The translations under genes and the position numbers were made by a program. The notes under the pieces are model-generated. The model saw only the letters and a program-made list of their open reading frames with translations, was not told where the DNA came from and did not search any database. 64,000 nt of DNA, from NCBI GenBank assembly GCA_900074885.1, contig FJUW01000046.1, forward strand, positions 107,408 through 171,407, given 5' to 3'. Of the stretch, positions 36,957 through 48,659 are shown piece after piece (position 1 is the stretch's first letter; each line of letters begins with the position of its first letter). Source of the stretch: Rhynchosporium graminicola. Lineage: Eukaryota > Ascomycota > Leotiomycetes > Helotiales > Ploettnerulaceae.

Positions 36957-39027
36957 TCATAAATCGCGATTCCAGCCCGGCGCTCCCAATCTCTCTCTCC
37001 ACCTCTGCCCTTTCAACATCAACACCCCAACCGGCAGCCAGCCCAGCACGACAACCGCCGCAAACGTGCCCCACGCACCGGCAAAGCCCACACCATGCGT
37101 ATTCTTGAACGGTTCCCAGAAATAGCCGACGGCGAAACTGAGGCCGCGGCCGAAATTGAAGAGGGTGCCTGATTCGGGGGTCTGCGGCTTGTAGCAGTCG
37201 GAGGTGTAGGCGTAGAGGGTGGTGGAGGCGATTTGGAGACCGAAGACGCCGAGGCTGAGGCCGATGAGGGGGATGTAGAAGGAGAAGGTGTGGGGTTGGG
37301 CGACTGTTGAGGGAGGGAGGTGTTAGTATGATTGCGTGTTTTTTGAACGTGACAGGATTGGATTTTGGATTGGATTTGGATTGGATGTCGAGAGGGTTAG
37401 AGCGGAAGTTAAAGGATTGACGAACCTGTGAAGCCGAAGACTAGGAGGCCGAGAGGCATGAATAGTAAGGAGAGAGTGGTGAGGTAGAGTCTATGTTCTG
37501 GGATGCGCGCGGAAGTTTTGTGACGGCGGGCGATCGAGAGGATGAGTGCGTCGGAAGCGTGGCCGGCGAAGAGCTCGCCGAGGAGGGAACCGATTGTTAG
37601 AGCTGTGCCATAGTTTAGTGTTTTGAAATCTTGAGTGGTCGTCCACGATCACGTCGAGTCATCAGATCTCGGGCTCTGCACGGAAGGAAGGCTCAGGCCG
37701 AGTAAGTACTTACAGACACCAAGACAGGCACCAATGGGTCCAGCACGGAGGTGGTAGTATGATGTGAAGATTGACGCGATGGAGATTGCCGGGAGCACGT
37801 TTATGAATGTCCAGCCGAGAGTGTAGTACAGCACAGGGAAAAGGATTGAGGGGTAGCGGAGGAGAGTAAGGGATTGAAGGAAATCGGATGCTCGAAGACG
37901 ATGACCTGATCACAGTGTTAGCGATCTTGGCAACTTGTCTAATTTGTGTTTAGACAGCGAGGGAGAGGAGAGGGAAATTTACCCGGGATCATATTCCCCC
38001 GGAAGTTAAACAGCATTTCCATATATGTCCTCTGACGTCGATTAGCGAGAAATGTAGGGTCGTGAGAGAACAGCGTTTCAGGAAACAGGAAGAGGGCGAC
38101 GAGGAAGCAGACACTAGTGCATATGGCTCCGAGGTAGTAATCCCACTCCCAGCCTGCTTTCTGACCTAGGAAACCTCCAACTAAATGTTGTTAGCTTATC
38201 AAATCTTGCTTGATAGGGATTCTGTTACTAGGAGAGAAGGCAGAACATACTTATCGCAGCAAAGTGCGCGCCATTCGTAATAAAAATCGAATAGACACCC
38301 GTCTTCTCACCCCTCTCGTGTAAGAAAAACATATCATTCACACAAGCCGTGCCTACACTCATCATGCCTCCAAATCCAAATCCACATAAAGCTCTCGTGC
38401 CTACCAAAGCAGCGAAATTAGGCGAGGCTCCTGATCCGATACCACCAAGGATCGTTAATAGAACTGCGAAGAGAGTGATTGGACGACGGCCGTAGATATT
38501 GGTCAAGGGTGTTAGGATGAAAGGAGAGAGACCACCAGCTATGATGCCGGTTGTGGTGCTGTAGGCGGCGGTTTGGCGAGATACGTGCATGGCTTCGCTG
38601 AGCAGGACGAGAGAGGGGTTGATGAGTGCTGCATTGTAGGGTCCAAGGAAGGCCATGAATCCTACTTGAATCAGGACGGCCCATTTTAGCCAGGAGGGCC
38701 AGTTCTGAGGGAGTTAGTCCAGGCATAAAAAAGTGTCATGAGGAGTATAGAGATACAGGGAAGGCTGAGTGCTGTACTGGGTAACGGTAGTAGGACTGAA
38801 CTTACCAAAGGATCATCCCGAAATCTACTCGGTTGTGGAACGAGAGGTAGACCATTAGAATCAAGCCTCACAGTATCAGATGAAATGGAACTTGAATCAC
38901 GTCTCGATCTTTGCGTCTGTGATTTCTCCGGATTTGCGATTGTGGAAGATTGATGAGTGAAGGATTGTTTTGGGACGCCGGAACTGTTACTAGAGTCGTG
39001 GTCATTAGTTGGCTTGAGATCAGCCAT
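36957..39027 (-). CDS. Major facilitator superfamily transporter
   Basis: Polytopic membrane transporter. Six exons fit (minus): 39027-38806, 38704-38251, 38180-37983, 37905-37714, 37629-37426 and 37303-36957, total 1617 nt and 538 aa. An in-frame ATG 15 bp upstream (39042) would add MPSCT. A Ser/Thr-rich cytosolic N-terminus of about 75 residues precedes the first membrane span (KWAVLIQVGFMAFLGPYNAA). The loop motif TNIYGRRP matches MFS motif A, and LCGFGFGGMMSVGTACVNDMF forms a Gly-rich helix. Hydrophobic segments continue through the last exon, ending with AAVVVLGWLPVGVLML before a basic tail. The shape suits a 12-span drug-H+ antiporter-like carrier, but the substrate cannot be read from the sequence. 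Export of a kynurenine or anthranilate product is a possibility only because of location, 11 kb away. Confidence 0.88.
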
Positions 39028-40756
39028 CGTACATGAAGGCATCTCAGGCGACTGTAGACATATAGGGCTGAATCTGGGGAGGATGCGTGATATATAGGTC
39101 GGTGTTGTAATTAGTTGTGAAAGTAGGCAAGATCACAGAAACGACGGTGATGACGAGCGACGTCGAGCTTATTATAATTATTATGATTTAATGCACCATC
39201 GAGCAGGGATGAGAGATAGATAGCATTGCATAACAAATGGTTGGTGGCAGCCTTCGAGTCAATTGACTTTCGTACATGAAAGTCAAATCGAGTTGACGTG
39301 AAGTTCCACAATCGTCTCCCAGGTCCCAAACCCTCGGTTCCCCGTCGATCCCCGACCTTCCGAACGGGCTAAACTCTCCTCAGGTCCCTAAGGTAGGTAG
39401 GTAGGTACCTACTAAGGTGCCTACAGGACTGGCGCCTGCCAAGAAATGCCGAGTCGAGACTGCACTGCTTTCGCCTCAATTAGAAGAACATCTAGAACAT
39501 GTAGAACATCTGGATCATTGGATCATTGGATTATCGGATTGTGGTTGATCTGCAGGTACAGGCTTGACTACCTAGTTAGGTATAAATGTGAGCGATGAAA
39601 TCCAAGCGTCGGCTGTCTGTTTTGATGGAAGTGAGCTCGAAGTTTGAAGCTTGCGTAACTTCTACTCTGAGTAATGTCATGAATGGGGTAAAAGATGTGT
39701 GCTTTCACGGAGGTATTGTGAAGACTCAACACCCTTCAAACATACCTACTGGAGGTCCGAATGGCTTACTATGATATCACTCGAAGTCTGCATGTCCCAT
39801 AAGCCTGCCTCAGCGTTCATCATACAGTCAGTACCTGCCTGAGCAAGCTAACCTTTCGCCGGTAATGCAGTGTATTGGGCCTTACTTTGCAGCTCATGCA
39901 CGCAAGCTTATCTCGTACATGATGAGCCAAAGCAAAACCAACCACACGAAGAAGGCGGAAGGCGCCGCGCTCGTCATCGAACTCTATTACTATAGCACAG
40001 TCAGAACATATAACTGGTACCTTCCTTGGGTACCTATCGTGGAGATCAAGTCCATTCTGACGTGAGCATACCTATCTATGCATGTCACTTTCGCTGTAGT
40101 CAAAGCCCGACTAGCATTCGCAGTCTAGATGGATCTCATATTCTCCATACATGCATACATACATACATACATACATACATACATCCATACATCCATACAT
40201 ACATACATACCAACATACCAACATACGGCTGTTGAGTTTACCCCGTAAGAAGCAAATTCCATGGTTGAATTTAGGTGGAGGACTGTAGGAGTCTTCTCTT
40301 GAATTTGTAGGGCGCTGGGTCTAAGCTGACTTTGAGTTTGAGAATTGAGAATAGACTTTTCGGATACGTTGACAGGAGTCAGTCATGGTTGTGTTCCGTC
40401 GCTTCTTTTGCAAGCCCGGAATTAGAGTAGAGACTCCCCCGACATCTGATTCGGGGCTTCTGTCGTAGCTGAAGAGTGCGAACCATCAATGTTTGCCATG
40501 CTTTCAGAACCAGATAGATTTGAAGTGAGACCCAGTCAACCCACCTATATCTTCTTCAGTAGGCCGACTGGAGAGATATACCTACCTACACCTAGGTATC
40601 TAGATCTTTTCACTTCGCTATCCCAGGTATCCTCCGTGCCTAACCAGGTAGGTCGGTAGACCTTGACAGCTTGGGATCTTAATTCGCAGCCAGCCCCCTG
40701 TCAAACATCTATCTCATCCACCCCACCAAACCTTCTCCCCGCGACTGCATGATCTA
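39028..40756. other. Intergenic region upstream of MFS gene, with repeat motifs
   Basis: About 1.7 kb with no supported gene. It contains a dense TAGGTAGG run (39388-39425), a CATA tetramer array (40148-40228) and further ACCTACC motifs near 40581 and 40650, next to the transposon at 40757. A 66-codon open frame at 39865-40065 has no recognisable features. Confidence 0.55.
40148..40228. repeat. (CATA)n tetranucleotide microsatellite
   Basis: About twenty tandem cata/tacc-type units with a few catc and caac variants, ending in repeated caacatac. Confidence 0.9.
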
Positions 40757-42578
40757 CAGTGAAACCCCTGTTATAACGATTGATTCGGGACAGTCAAAAA
40801 TATCGTTATAACGGATATATCGTTATAAAGGAACGAGTTTATATTATATAAGCAACCTATCAAGGGAACCCTAGGAGAGCGAGTCTCTCTCTATAGACTA
40901 CAACTCCTGCTCGTAGCGCTCAATTACTCGTACATAACTTGTATTTATAGTTCTTTACTTCTCTATAAAGTAAAGTAATACTTTTAAAGCTTACCTTACG
41001 TCTTAAATAGAGTATTCTAGCTCTAGAACTGAGTCTCTAGCCTCGTCTTTATCCTCTGGAGTTTCGCTTTGCAAGTGATCTTCTATTATCTCTTGTAATA
41101 AAGCGTCGTTAGTCTACTCGTTCTCTATATCAATTACGTCCGTTATAGCTTCTTCTAGGGGGTTCAAGAAGTTACTCAAACTTATAGCGTCCCTGATATC
41201 TACTACTATTGAAGCTTATTAATAAAGCTATATAAGATCAGCTAGCTAAGGTAATATCAGAAGAGCTATTAGAGCTACGACTAGAGTTGATTTCCGGAAG
41301 CAGTTATAAATTATCGTATCACTAACGTTTATAAACTAACTCCGGAATACCTATCGTAGAGCTAAGTGGACATTTATAGATTATACTAGCTCATCTCCTC
41401 TTTTAAGGCAGTCGATCATATATTATAGCTAATAACGACGGTAATAGGCCTTAAGATTCTGAATAATACCTTAATCAAGAGGTTAGAAACGACTCGTCGA
41501 GTTTAGAGATAGCTAGTAAATCCGAATATTCGCAGGTAGCAGATATAGTTCTAAGCTAATATAATAAGCTAAGAAGTTATCTATAGCTAGTAAGATAGTT
41601 CTATTACTAATATAGCGATAGAAAGCCTTTAGCTAGTTAACTATAATAACTATATTTATCTAAGCCTTCTTATTCCACTGCTACTCGCCTCCTATAGTCG
41701 AAACGCTGATATTCCGTAAAGCGCGCGGCGTTTTATACTTTCCAATATACTATATTAGAAGCTTATCACTTCCTATAGCGTTTATATAAACAATAAGAGA
41801 TATTCGAGACTTATCCTTCTTTAGGCTAGCGCGGGGTTATATTAATAGACCGCGAGAAGGGGTTATTCTCCAGAATAAGCCGGTTTCGTCCATATTATAT
41901 ATATCCTCCTCGTTATATTCGCCGGCTAGTGTTCGTAGAGCCTTTATCTCGTCTTCAGTCGATTCTAGTACAGAGGCGTCTTCTCCAAAGCGCTATTATA
42001 CTCGTACGTTATATCTCTTCTTATAGCTTTCAAGCTAGCGTTTACTGAATTCAAGGTAAGGCTTACCCTAATATTAAGGTAATTAGTACTAGAGAGTCTA
42101 CGCCTTCTGCCGTATAATTTCACCTGTTATAAACCCTCCGCGAGCCTCAATCCGAAGCTACTATTATATAAGAATCTGCTCTAAGTCTTCCTAATAGCCT
42201 ACTCGTAGTCGTGACTATATGCTATTAATTACTGAAGCTATAGACGTGTCGTTAAGGTAGGAGAAATAAGCTCTAAGAGACTCTAATATAGTTAACTAGC
42301 TAATCTTATAGTTGAATTAAGTATAGAACTAATTAATATAAGCCTTATAAGATAGTATAGGCGTTTAGGAGCTTCGCTAGCGTCGTAGAGCTCGTCGCTG
42401 CTTAATTATAATTGATATTCGAGGCATACCGAGCTAAACTAATATAACGATATATAGCAATTTAGTAACGATATCGTTAATATTAGGAATTATATAAGAA
42501 AACGCTCCGTCTGTGGAAATATATCGCTATAATGGAAATATCGTTATAACGGTGATCGTTATAACAGGGGTTTCACTG
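40757..42578 (-). mobile_element. RIP-degraded Tc1/mariner-pogo (Tigger/Fot1-like) DNA transposon
   Basis: The element is complete, with terminal inverted repeats CAGTGAAACCCCTGTTATAA at both ends and TA target duplications at 40755-40756 and 42579-42580; length is 1822 bp. The decayed transposase reads on the minus strand. A CENP-B/Tc5-type HTH remnant (GFITGEIIRQKA) lies near 42110-42140. The DDE_1 catalytic region shows NMDETGLFW (about 41875-41895), KDKSRISLIVYINAIGSDKL, and a second Asp in LLAIDNF (41575-41597). Many Gln and Trp codons have become stops. Subterminal copies of TATCGTTATAACG lie inside both ends and are candidate transposase binding sites. It sits about 0.7 kb upstream of the next Zn2Cys6 gene. 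Confidence 0.9.
41000..42380 (-). pseudogene. Pogo-type transposase remnant (CENP-B HTH plus DDE_1)
   Basis: Coding remains inside the transposon. Order on the minus strand is HTH remnant, then catalytic domain with MDETG and AIDNF blocks. TAG/TAA codons replace probable Gln or Trp residues throughout, so no protein longer than a few dozen residues can be made. The exact start and end are not defined. Confidence 0.75.
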
Positions 42579-42580
42579 TA

Positions 42581-43264
42581 TCTCGGCTTCCTCCATTAAG
42601 CGAGAAGTCATCAATCAAGTCATCAAGTCATCAAGTCATCAAGTCATGACGGGAGACGAAATAGTCCGTCCTTGTCAGCAACATATGATTGAGCCAGTGT
42701 GTGTTTCTTTCCTTTTCTTTTCGCCATCTCACAGTCATGTCTTGGTCATCTATACCCATCGGTTCGAACGGCATACTCGTTGGAAGAAACGAGTTAGAGC
42801 AGCGAAGATTGGTGCGGTGACTGTGTTAAGTTAAGTGCTTCCATTCTATTCCCTGGCCTGGCAATGGAAGAAAACAAGCCCCGGAGGAGGCTCAAGCTCA
42901 TGTCCAGAGAAAGGCTTGACCTCTGCCCTTTCAGGCTCCCCCCCTTCTACACCAATACGGTACCGTACCAATCCCCCTCCGCATCCCAGCTCCACCCGAC
43001 TTTCACCTTCACACTCACCTTCACCTTCATTCCCACTCTCTAGCCGACATCCAACATTTCTAGTTCACTTCACCTGTAAATATTCCTCATTATTCCATGT
43101 CTCCTCTAATCTTTGCGCCTATACGCCTCGGCCTTCCTCGTCTCAAATACAACTCTCAATCAGCCACCTGAGATCCCACTCATCCTATCCATGAGGTCCG
43201 GCGCCTTTGACAAGCTTCCCCTTCCAATCACCATTTCCCTGGAATCTGCGGCTGATTCGATATC
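42581..43264. promoter_or_regulatory. Promoter region of the second Zn2Cys6 gene
   Basis: The region starts at the transposon edge with a short tandem array (42605-42649) and becomes C/T-rich at 42930-43060, as many fungal promoters are. No spliced upstream exon could be supported. Confidence 0.5.
42605..42649. repeat. Tandem AAGTCATC array
   Basis: About five imperfect copies of an eight-to-nine-base unit (aagtcatc), 25 bp from the right end of the pogo element. Confidence 0.85.
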
Positions 43265-45883
43265 ATGATGGATCATCCTGCCAAGACCAAGAAAACGGGA
43301 AAGGCTCGCATCCCGGATCATCTACGGCGAAGGGCATTGGTGAGCTGCGATCGCTGCAAGAAGAGACGCATACGCTGCTCCAGATCCAGTGGAAGTGAGG
43401 CCAATCAGCCATGTCAGAGCTGTGCAGAAGTCGGCGTCAACTGCGAATCAACTTTGCCACGCAAGACGAGGATATACGGCAGCGTCGAGACTCTGAGCGT
43501 ACGGTACCGCGTGCTCGATGCCTTGATCAAGGGACTCTATCCGGACAGAGATACGAATGATATCGATACACTCTATGCGATTGCTGAGGCACACGATATA
43601 CAGCTTCCTACATTCGACGAGCAGACTGTGGCCGAGGAGGTGTTCAATCAACCACCGAAACACAATGCGCCGTCACCACAGCAGTCCACGGGGAGCGTAG
43701 GAAGTCCGTCAACCGGGTCGCGAGAGTCGGAGAATCCGGAATTGAAGGGAAAGATTGTAGAGGAGAAGTTGGTGCCGATGCCACAAGGGCCATCACATTA
43801 TATTGGACCCTCTAGCTCTTTCGGCTTTGTATTGGCTGTGAGGAACATGGTTGCCGAATTCAATGCGGCATTGAGGACCATACAACCAGATGATGAAAGG
43901 ACAAAGCTATCTGCGGATTTTGCCGGATCGAATTGGAGCAAAGCATTGGAACCTATCGTCAAGGACGAGAGTGATGAATCTTCCGAGGATAATACCGATA
44001 GGTATTCTGGAGGACCCTATTCACGAGTACCAAGACAACGAGCACCATCGCTGTTCCCAAGTTCTGTTGAGAGCAATGCCTTGACATCAAGGTTGAAAAG
44101 AGTCACGGTTCTATCTTTGCTTCCGGGCAAGGCAGTGACCGATACATTTGTCAATGCTTATTTCGAGGCTGTCCATCCCAACTATCTCCTCTTCCACCGC
44201 CCCACATTTCAGTCTCGATATGAAAACATGTGGACTCAATCCTACGTTCTATTACGTGATATCGAGCCAGGTTGGATTTGCTGCATTTTTATGATGATAG
44301 TTTTTGGAGCTCAAAATTTGGAAGATCGTGATCCAAGACAGTCTATGCAGATACAACGGCATTATCTCAATCTGGTTCAGTCGAGAATGCATTCATTGAT
44401 CAGTGCTTCTACTTTGATCAATACCCAGGCCATTCTACTTCTTCAGCTTTATCAGCATAATTGCACGGAGAGGAATAGTGCTTTCATGCTACTAGGCTGC
44501 GCGTCTAGAATGGCAATGGCTCTAGGTATGCATCGAGAAGGCACATCAGGAGGCTTCGACGATATGGAACGAGAAGTACGAAAACGTGTTTGGTGGACAG
44601 CATACATGTTTGAGCAGAACCAGTGTGCGATTCTTGGTAGGCCATGCGCTATCGACGATTCGGAAGTCAATGTTACATTTCCAGATGAGGTGATGCTTGA
44701 CGGTGGATCATCAGTACCTCCAGGATATGTCGATTACTCGGTCCGGCTGATGAAGTTACTGTCTGATGTACGAAGGAAGATATATTCGTCCCCATCAAGC
44801 GCAACTCAACAAGGCGAATCTCCAAAAATGAGCGTCGCCGTACAGTTCCTTCTCGATCTCGAATCCTGGAACCACAGTCTTCCCGCTACTCTGCGATTGG
44901 AGAACCAGAACCTGACACCCAAACATCGTCGAGCAGTCATTCTCATGCACATTCAATTCCACCAAATCCAATCCCTCGTCACACGTCCATTCATCCTGCG
45001 AAAAGTCGGCGTCCAACTAGCCCGTAAACTAGGCCGACACGTCCGGTCTCACGATCTTGATACAGAAGAATTAAATCTTTCTCACGCCTGTGGCACATAT
45101 TCCCGCAAAGCGACTCTTCTCCTCCACCAACTTCTCATCACAGGCCAATTCGACGGCGTAGCTTGGATAGACGCCTACTACATCTACCACTCCGTCTTCA
45201 TCCTCGCACTTGATTTCCTCGCGAGACCTTGGGATGAACGGGATACAGCTGAAGATATTGAGAGAAAGAAAGCTGTGAGAGATGTCATGAACTCGCTACA
45301 GTCTGTTAAGTTATGTAGGACTTTCACGGTACTCACACAAGTCGCGCTTCAACTGGCCAAGATTGTGGGCATATTCGATGCTAGGTCTGATGAGATCGAG
45401 AAGAGTGAGGAGTATAGACAATACATCGATCAGCAGCAAGCTGCCTTTGGATTTAATTACGGTCCGCAACATACAAACCCTTCTCACGCCCAGAACGCCT
45501 CTACCAACAACTCCAACGGCAACGGCAACGAGGCGCAAATAGGCAATCACAATGAAAGCGTCGCGCACAACTGGTTCCAGAAAGAACCTGTCGATCTTCC
45601 CTGGGATCTTGGAAATATGTTTGGAACGGAGGGATATGTGCCTGCGGTTCCTGTCGTGAGTGGAAGCTATGGAGCTAACATGCCGAGTTTGGGAGGGGCT
45701 TACATGGGCTTGGGAATGGCTATGGGAGCAGGTGGTGGAGGGATAATGGGTGAGGAGGAAGATGGTTTTGTGCCGGTGGGGGGTGTGCCAGAGCATACGG
45801 CTTACACCCATTGGGGAAATGTTGACGCGCCATTTGCGACTAACGGGATGGGTGGCGTGCCAAAGGGACCGGGTTTTCAGTAA
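43265..45883 (+). CDS. Zn2Cys6 transcription factor, 872 aa
   Basis: Nuclear regulator encoded by an intronless frame. Two adjacent ATGs (43265 and 43268) could start it. The binuclear cluster uses Cys28, 31, 38, 50, 53 and 60, with a longer third spacer (x11) than usual. It is followed by a basic linker (RKTRIYGSVETLSVRYR) and a predicted dimerisation helix. An acidic, Ser/Pro-rich stretch precedes the middle homology region at about residues 290-560, which includes YFEAVHPNYLLFHRPTF, LGCASRMAMALGMHRE and RKRVWWTAYMFEQN. The C-terminal 150 residues are Asn-rich then Gly/Met-rich, a likely activation region. A pogo-like transposon lies 0.7 kb upstream and could affect its expression. I do not recognise a specific orthologue or target. 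Confidence 0.9.
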   Translation: MMDHPAKTKKTGKARIPDHLRRRALVSCDRCKKRRIRCSRSSGSEANQPCQSCAEVGVNCESTLPRKTRIYGSVETLSVRYRVLDALIKGLYPDRDTNDIDTLYAIAEAHDIQLPTFDEQTVAEEVFNQPPKHNAPSPQQSTGSVGSPSTGSRESENPELKGKIVEEKLVPMPQGPSHYIGPSSSFGFVLAVRNMVAEFNAALRTIQPDDERTKLSADFAGSNWSKALEPIVKDESDESSEDNTDRYSGGPYSRVPRQRAPSLFPSSVESNALTSRLKRVTVLSLLPGKAVTDTFVNAYFEAVHPNYLLFHRPTFQSRYENMWTQSYVLLRDIEPGWICCIFMMIVFGAQNLEDRDPRQSMQIQRHYLNLVQSRMHSLISASTLINTQAILLLQLYQHNCTERNSAFMLLGCASRMAMALGMHREGTSGGFDDMEREVRKRVWWTAYMFEQNQCAILGRPCAIDDSEVNVTFPDEVMLDGGSSVPPGYVDYSVRLMKLLSDVRRKIYSSPSSATQQGESPKMSVAVQFLLDLESWNHSLPATLRLENQNLTPKHRRAVILMHIQFHQIQSLVTRPFILRKVGVQLARKLGRHVRSHDLDTEELNLSHACGTYSRKATLLLHQLLITGQFDGVAWIDAYYIYHSVFILALDFLARPWDERDTAEDIERKKAVRDVMNSLQSVKLCRTFTVLTQVALQLAKIVGIFDARSDEIEKSEEYRQYIDQQQAAFGFNYGPQHTNPSHAQNASTNNSNGNGNEAQIGNHNESVAHNWFQKEPVDLPWDLGNMFGTEGYVPAVPVVSGSYGANMPSLGGAYMGLGMAMGAGGGGIMGEEEDGFVPVGGVPEHTAYTHWGNVDAPFATNGMGGVPKGPGFQ

Positions 45884-46953
45884 GGATGTTTTGAGAAGGG
45901 GCTTGACTGCTTCGAAAAGAGGAAGACTGGATGTTGGAAACAGTCTACACTCTAAATGGCGAGTCATAGGATCCGACAGTCCGGAGAAAGCAGTATTACG
46001 AAAAGCACAGCGTATTAAGCGAAACGACTGCCTGTCAAACTGACGTACTTGACCTCACACTGCGATCCGCGCCATCATAAATCCTTTATCTCGCTTCTCC
46101 AGCAGATACCGCGAACTGCTTCTGGAATTATGCGGATGCTTAACTTTCACAATGAGCCTGTATCAGAATGAAGAGCCAAAGGCCCGGATTTCACGACCAT
46201 GAGCTTTAACGTTCGAACATTCGTCGTATCGTTAATCACATTAAGCCGTCCTAAGCTCACTACTGAACTAGCGACAGAGTCCAGCGCATGATCCCCGTCA
46301 GGAGCAGCTACTGAGTTGGGAGCCATATACCAAGTGATGGGTATTTGATGAACTATCCTAGACTCCACCAATGAGTGGGGGAATAGTGGAGAAGAGAGAG
46401 AATCGTCAAGTCTGGCTAGCTTGCGAGCGCAGCTGGTCTGAACTGCATGGTTGGTTGGTTATTGGTTGTCAAGACCTCAGTTGCCCAACGCGATCGCCAA
46501 AGGTAGGTCTGCTAGCTAGGCTAGTCAGGTTGATTAAGCTGGGGAAATTCTGCATGTACGCATGTTTCCAAGCATATTTCTGGTATAGATCCTTGCGCTA
46601 TGTTTGTGGATAAGGCGAGTCTGAGTATGAGTACTATATATGGAGTTGGATGTTGTGATATTGACAGGATGGATGAATGATTAACCATGCTCGGATAGCT
46701 GGTGGGGAGGATGAGAACTATGAATGAATGAATTAATGGATGGGTGGTTTTACAGAAAAGAGAATGATGGTGATGCTGATGATGATGACTTGGATGTAGA
46801 TCGATCTACCTGTACATGGCTGTGATAGAAAGTAGCTCAGTAGTAAATAGCACCTAAATCTTCACACACTATTCACAATGGAGGCGGGGGATTGTTTAGA
46901 CTTATAAATCAATCAAGTACTCATATCCAACTTTGGTCTCTGGAGAGAGAGAA
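45884..46953. other. Intergenic, 1.07 kb
   Basis: Probable 3' region of the regulator. It contains gatgatg/atgaatga-rich stretches near 46670-46800 and TAGGTAGG/CTACCTG motifs (46502, 46808). No gene supported. Confidence 0.55.
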
Positions 46954-47330
46954 TCATGTCTTCTTCCCAGAGATGATATACCAATATTGGGTATCATTAT
47001 ACACGCTGCCCTCAGCTTCCTCCAAAGGATCAAGCAGCGGTCTCATACGCATCCACTTATCCCTCTCTCCCTCTCTCAAAAAACCGCGCTCCTCTCTTCT
47101 TCAGCCCCACCGTCTCCTCTATCATCTCCTTCTCATCAAACGTCGTGAACAGGCTCGGAAAGCCGGCCTCGCACAGGAAATCCATCGTCGGTTCCCACGA
47201 GCCTCGCCATTCCTGCGAATAGCTCGTGTAGAATAGTACGGCTAGATCGGGGGCCTGGAAGACGCTCCGGAGACGCGTCTCGATGGACGCATGATAGTTA
47301 CATGGCACAGATAGATAGCTCCTTCCAGAT
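46954..47330 (-). pseudogene. Fragment of a fungal MSS51-C-like (MYND-associated) protein, frameshifted
   Basis: Minus-strand coding remnant at the border with the repeat block. From about 47308 the frame reads a segment typical of the MSS51-like C-terminal domain: PDLAVLFYTSYS, WEPTMDFLCEAGFPSLFTTF and EKEMIEET. It then closes at a stop near 47057. A second frame, offset by one base, carries the expected remainder, KWMRMRPLLDPLEEAEGSVY and QYWYIISGKK, ending at a TGA at 46954. The switch falls in a gagagagggagagagg tract, so a one-base slip is likely. Upstream sequence is AT-rich and RIP-like, so the N-terminal part is lost or mutated. Family assignment is from memory of the domain and moderately sure. 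Confidence 0.65.
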
Positions 47331-48481
47331 CCTGGAGGGACCCGGATCCACGCTAGATAGTGGGTAGTCTTCCCTGACTCTAGAAGAGTTAATATAACAA
47401 CTATCTCCTCTTTAACTCCTTAACTTTCTGATAAGCTATATAAGGGAATTAAGTAATATTCCTAAGAATTTATATTTCTATAATACTAAGAATTAATTAT
47501 CTTTTAAGATCTAGGAGCTTTAGCGAAGAGCTTATTTCTCTATAATACTCTAGTACTCTATTAATATATAAGCGATATTAGATACTCTAATATTATTAGA
47601 AACTTTAAGACCTATCGATAGTACTAACTATAATATTAATAGTATTAGTTAAAAGTCGAATTATAGAACCTATAGAGTAAACTCTCTATATATAATAAGA
47701 AGAAAGCTATAGAGTACTATATAAGACTATAGAGTTATAGCTTAACTTCTAAGATATAAGAGTTTAAGACTATATATTAGAATCTAAGAAAGAAACTCTA
47801 AGTACTAATATAGTATCGAAGAATAGATTATAGGATCCTGCTTATAGATCTAAGTCTTCTATATATAGTATTTAGCTAAGATCTTAAGCGAGATATACTT
47901 ATTAGATCCGAAACTAAGATCCTAGATCTAATTAAGTTATTAAGTAAAGTTATATTACTTCTAATGAAGATAACTCTTAAGCGCTTATAAGAGTCTCTAT
48001 TGATATATATATTATCTTTAAAGAGCTACGAATCTAACGACTTCGATATAGAATTCAATAAAGTAATTAAGTTCCTCTCGATTAGATCTAATTTAGCGAA
48101 AGGTACTAACTAGTTTAAGCTTAAGATCTTAATATTATAATAAGAAGATATTTTTAAAGAAGATAAAAGATAAGAGTATAAGATAGATAATATAATTATA
48201 GATTAAGATAGTAATAAGAAAAGTAGCTAGATGAACTAAGCTATATACTTAAATAATATACGCTACAAAAACTATAAGAGTAGCTTAGTTTACCTTAGTA
48301 TAAACTAGCAAAAGTCGAGTAATAAAGCTAAGACATAATAGGAAGATATTATAAGATCTTTAATAAGAGATCTAGATACTAAGTATTATAATATTAACTA
48401 ATACTACTATAATTTAGAAAGCTTAGGGTATTTCTATATTATTAAGTAACTACTTAACTTTAAGCTATCTAAGAAATATAA
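47331..48481 (+). mobile_element. Old AT-rich repeat with gag-like remnant, left half
   Basis: Heavily decayed, TA-rich DNA. From about 47960 a plus-strand coding remnant with many TAA/TAG codons resembles retroelement gag. It stops at the copia insertion and resumes at 54135. The family is uncertain. Confidence 0.5.
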
Positions 48482-48659
48482 TATCGCAAGGTTACGTTGA
48501 TCTTCAGAGTAAGGCATAGAGTAGTTGAATGATGTTAGTTGTATTGCAGTTCTAATTACTATAGAGAGTCGACAGAAGATATTATCTAGGAATATCCGCA
48601 CGGACCATGCATATAACTATAGTCACCTGATCTATACTAAGACCCATATCCTCGTAACA
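48482..48659 (-). repeat. Copia copy 1, 3' LTR
   Basis: 178 bp, tatcgcaagg to cgtaaca on plus. Next to it, at 48660-48670 (cacccctctat on plus), is a purine-rich tract AGAGGGGTG on the minus strand that fits a polypurine tract. Confidence 0.92.
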
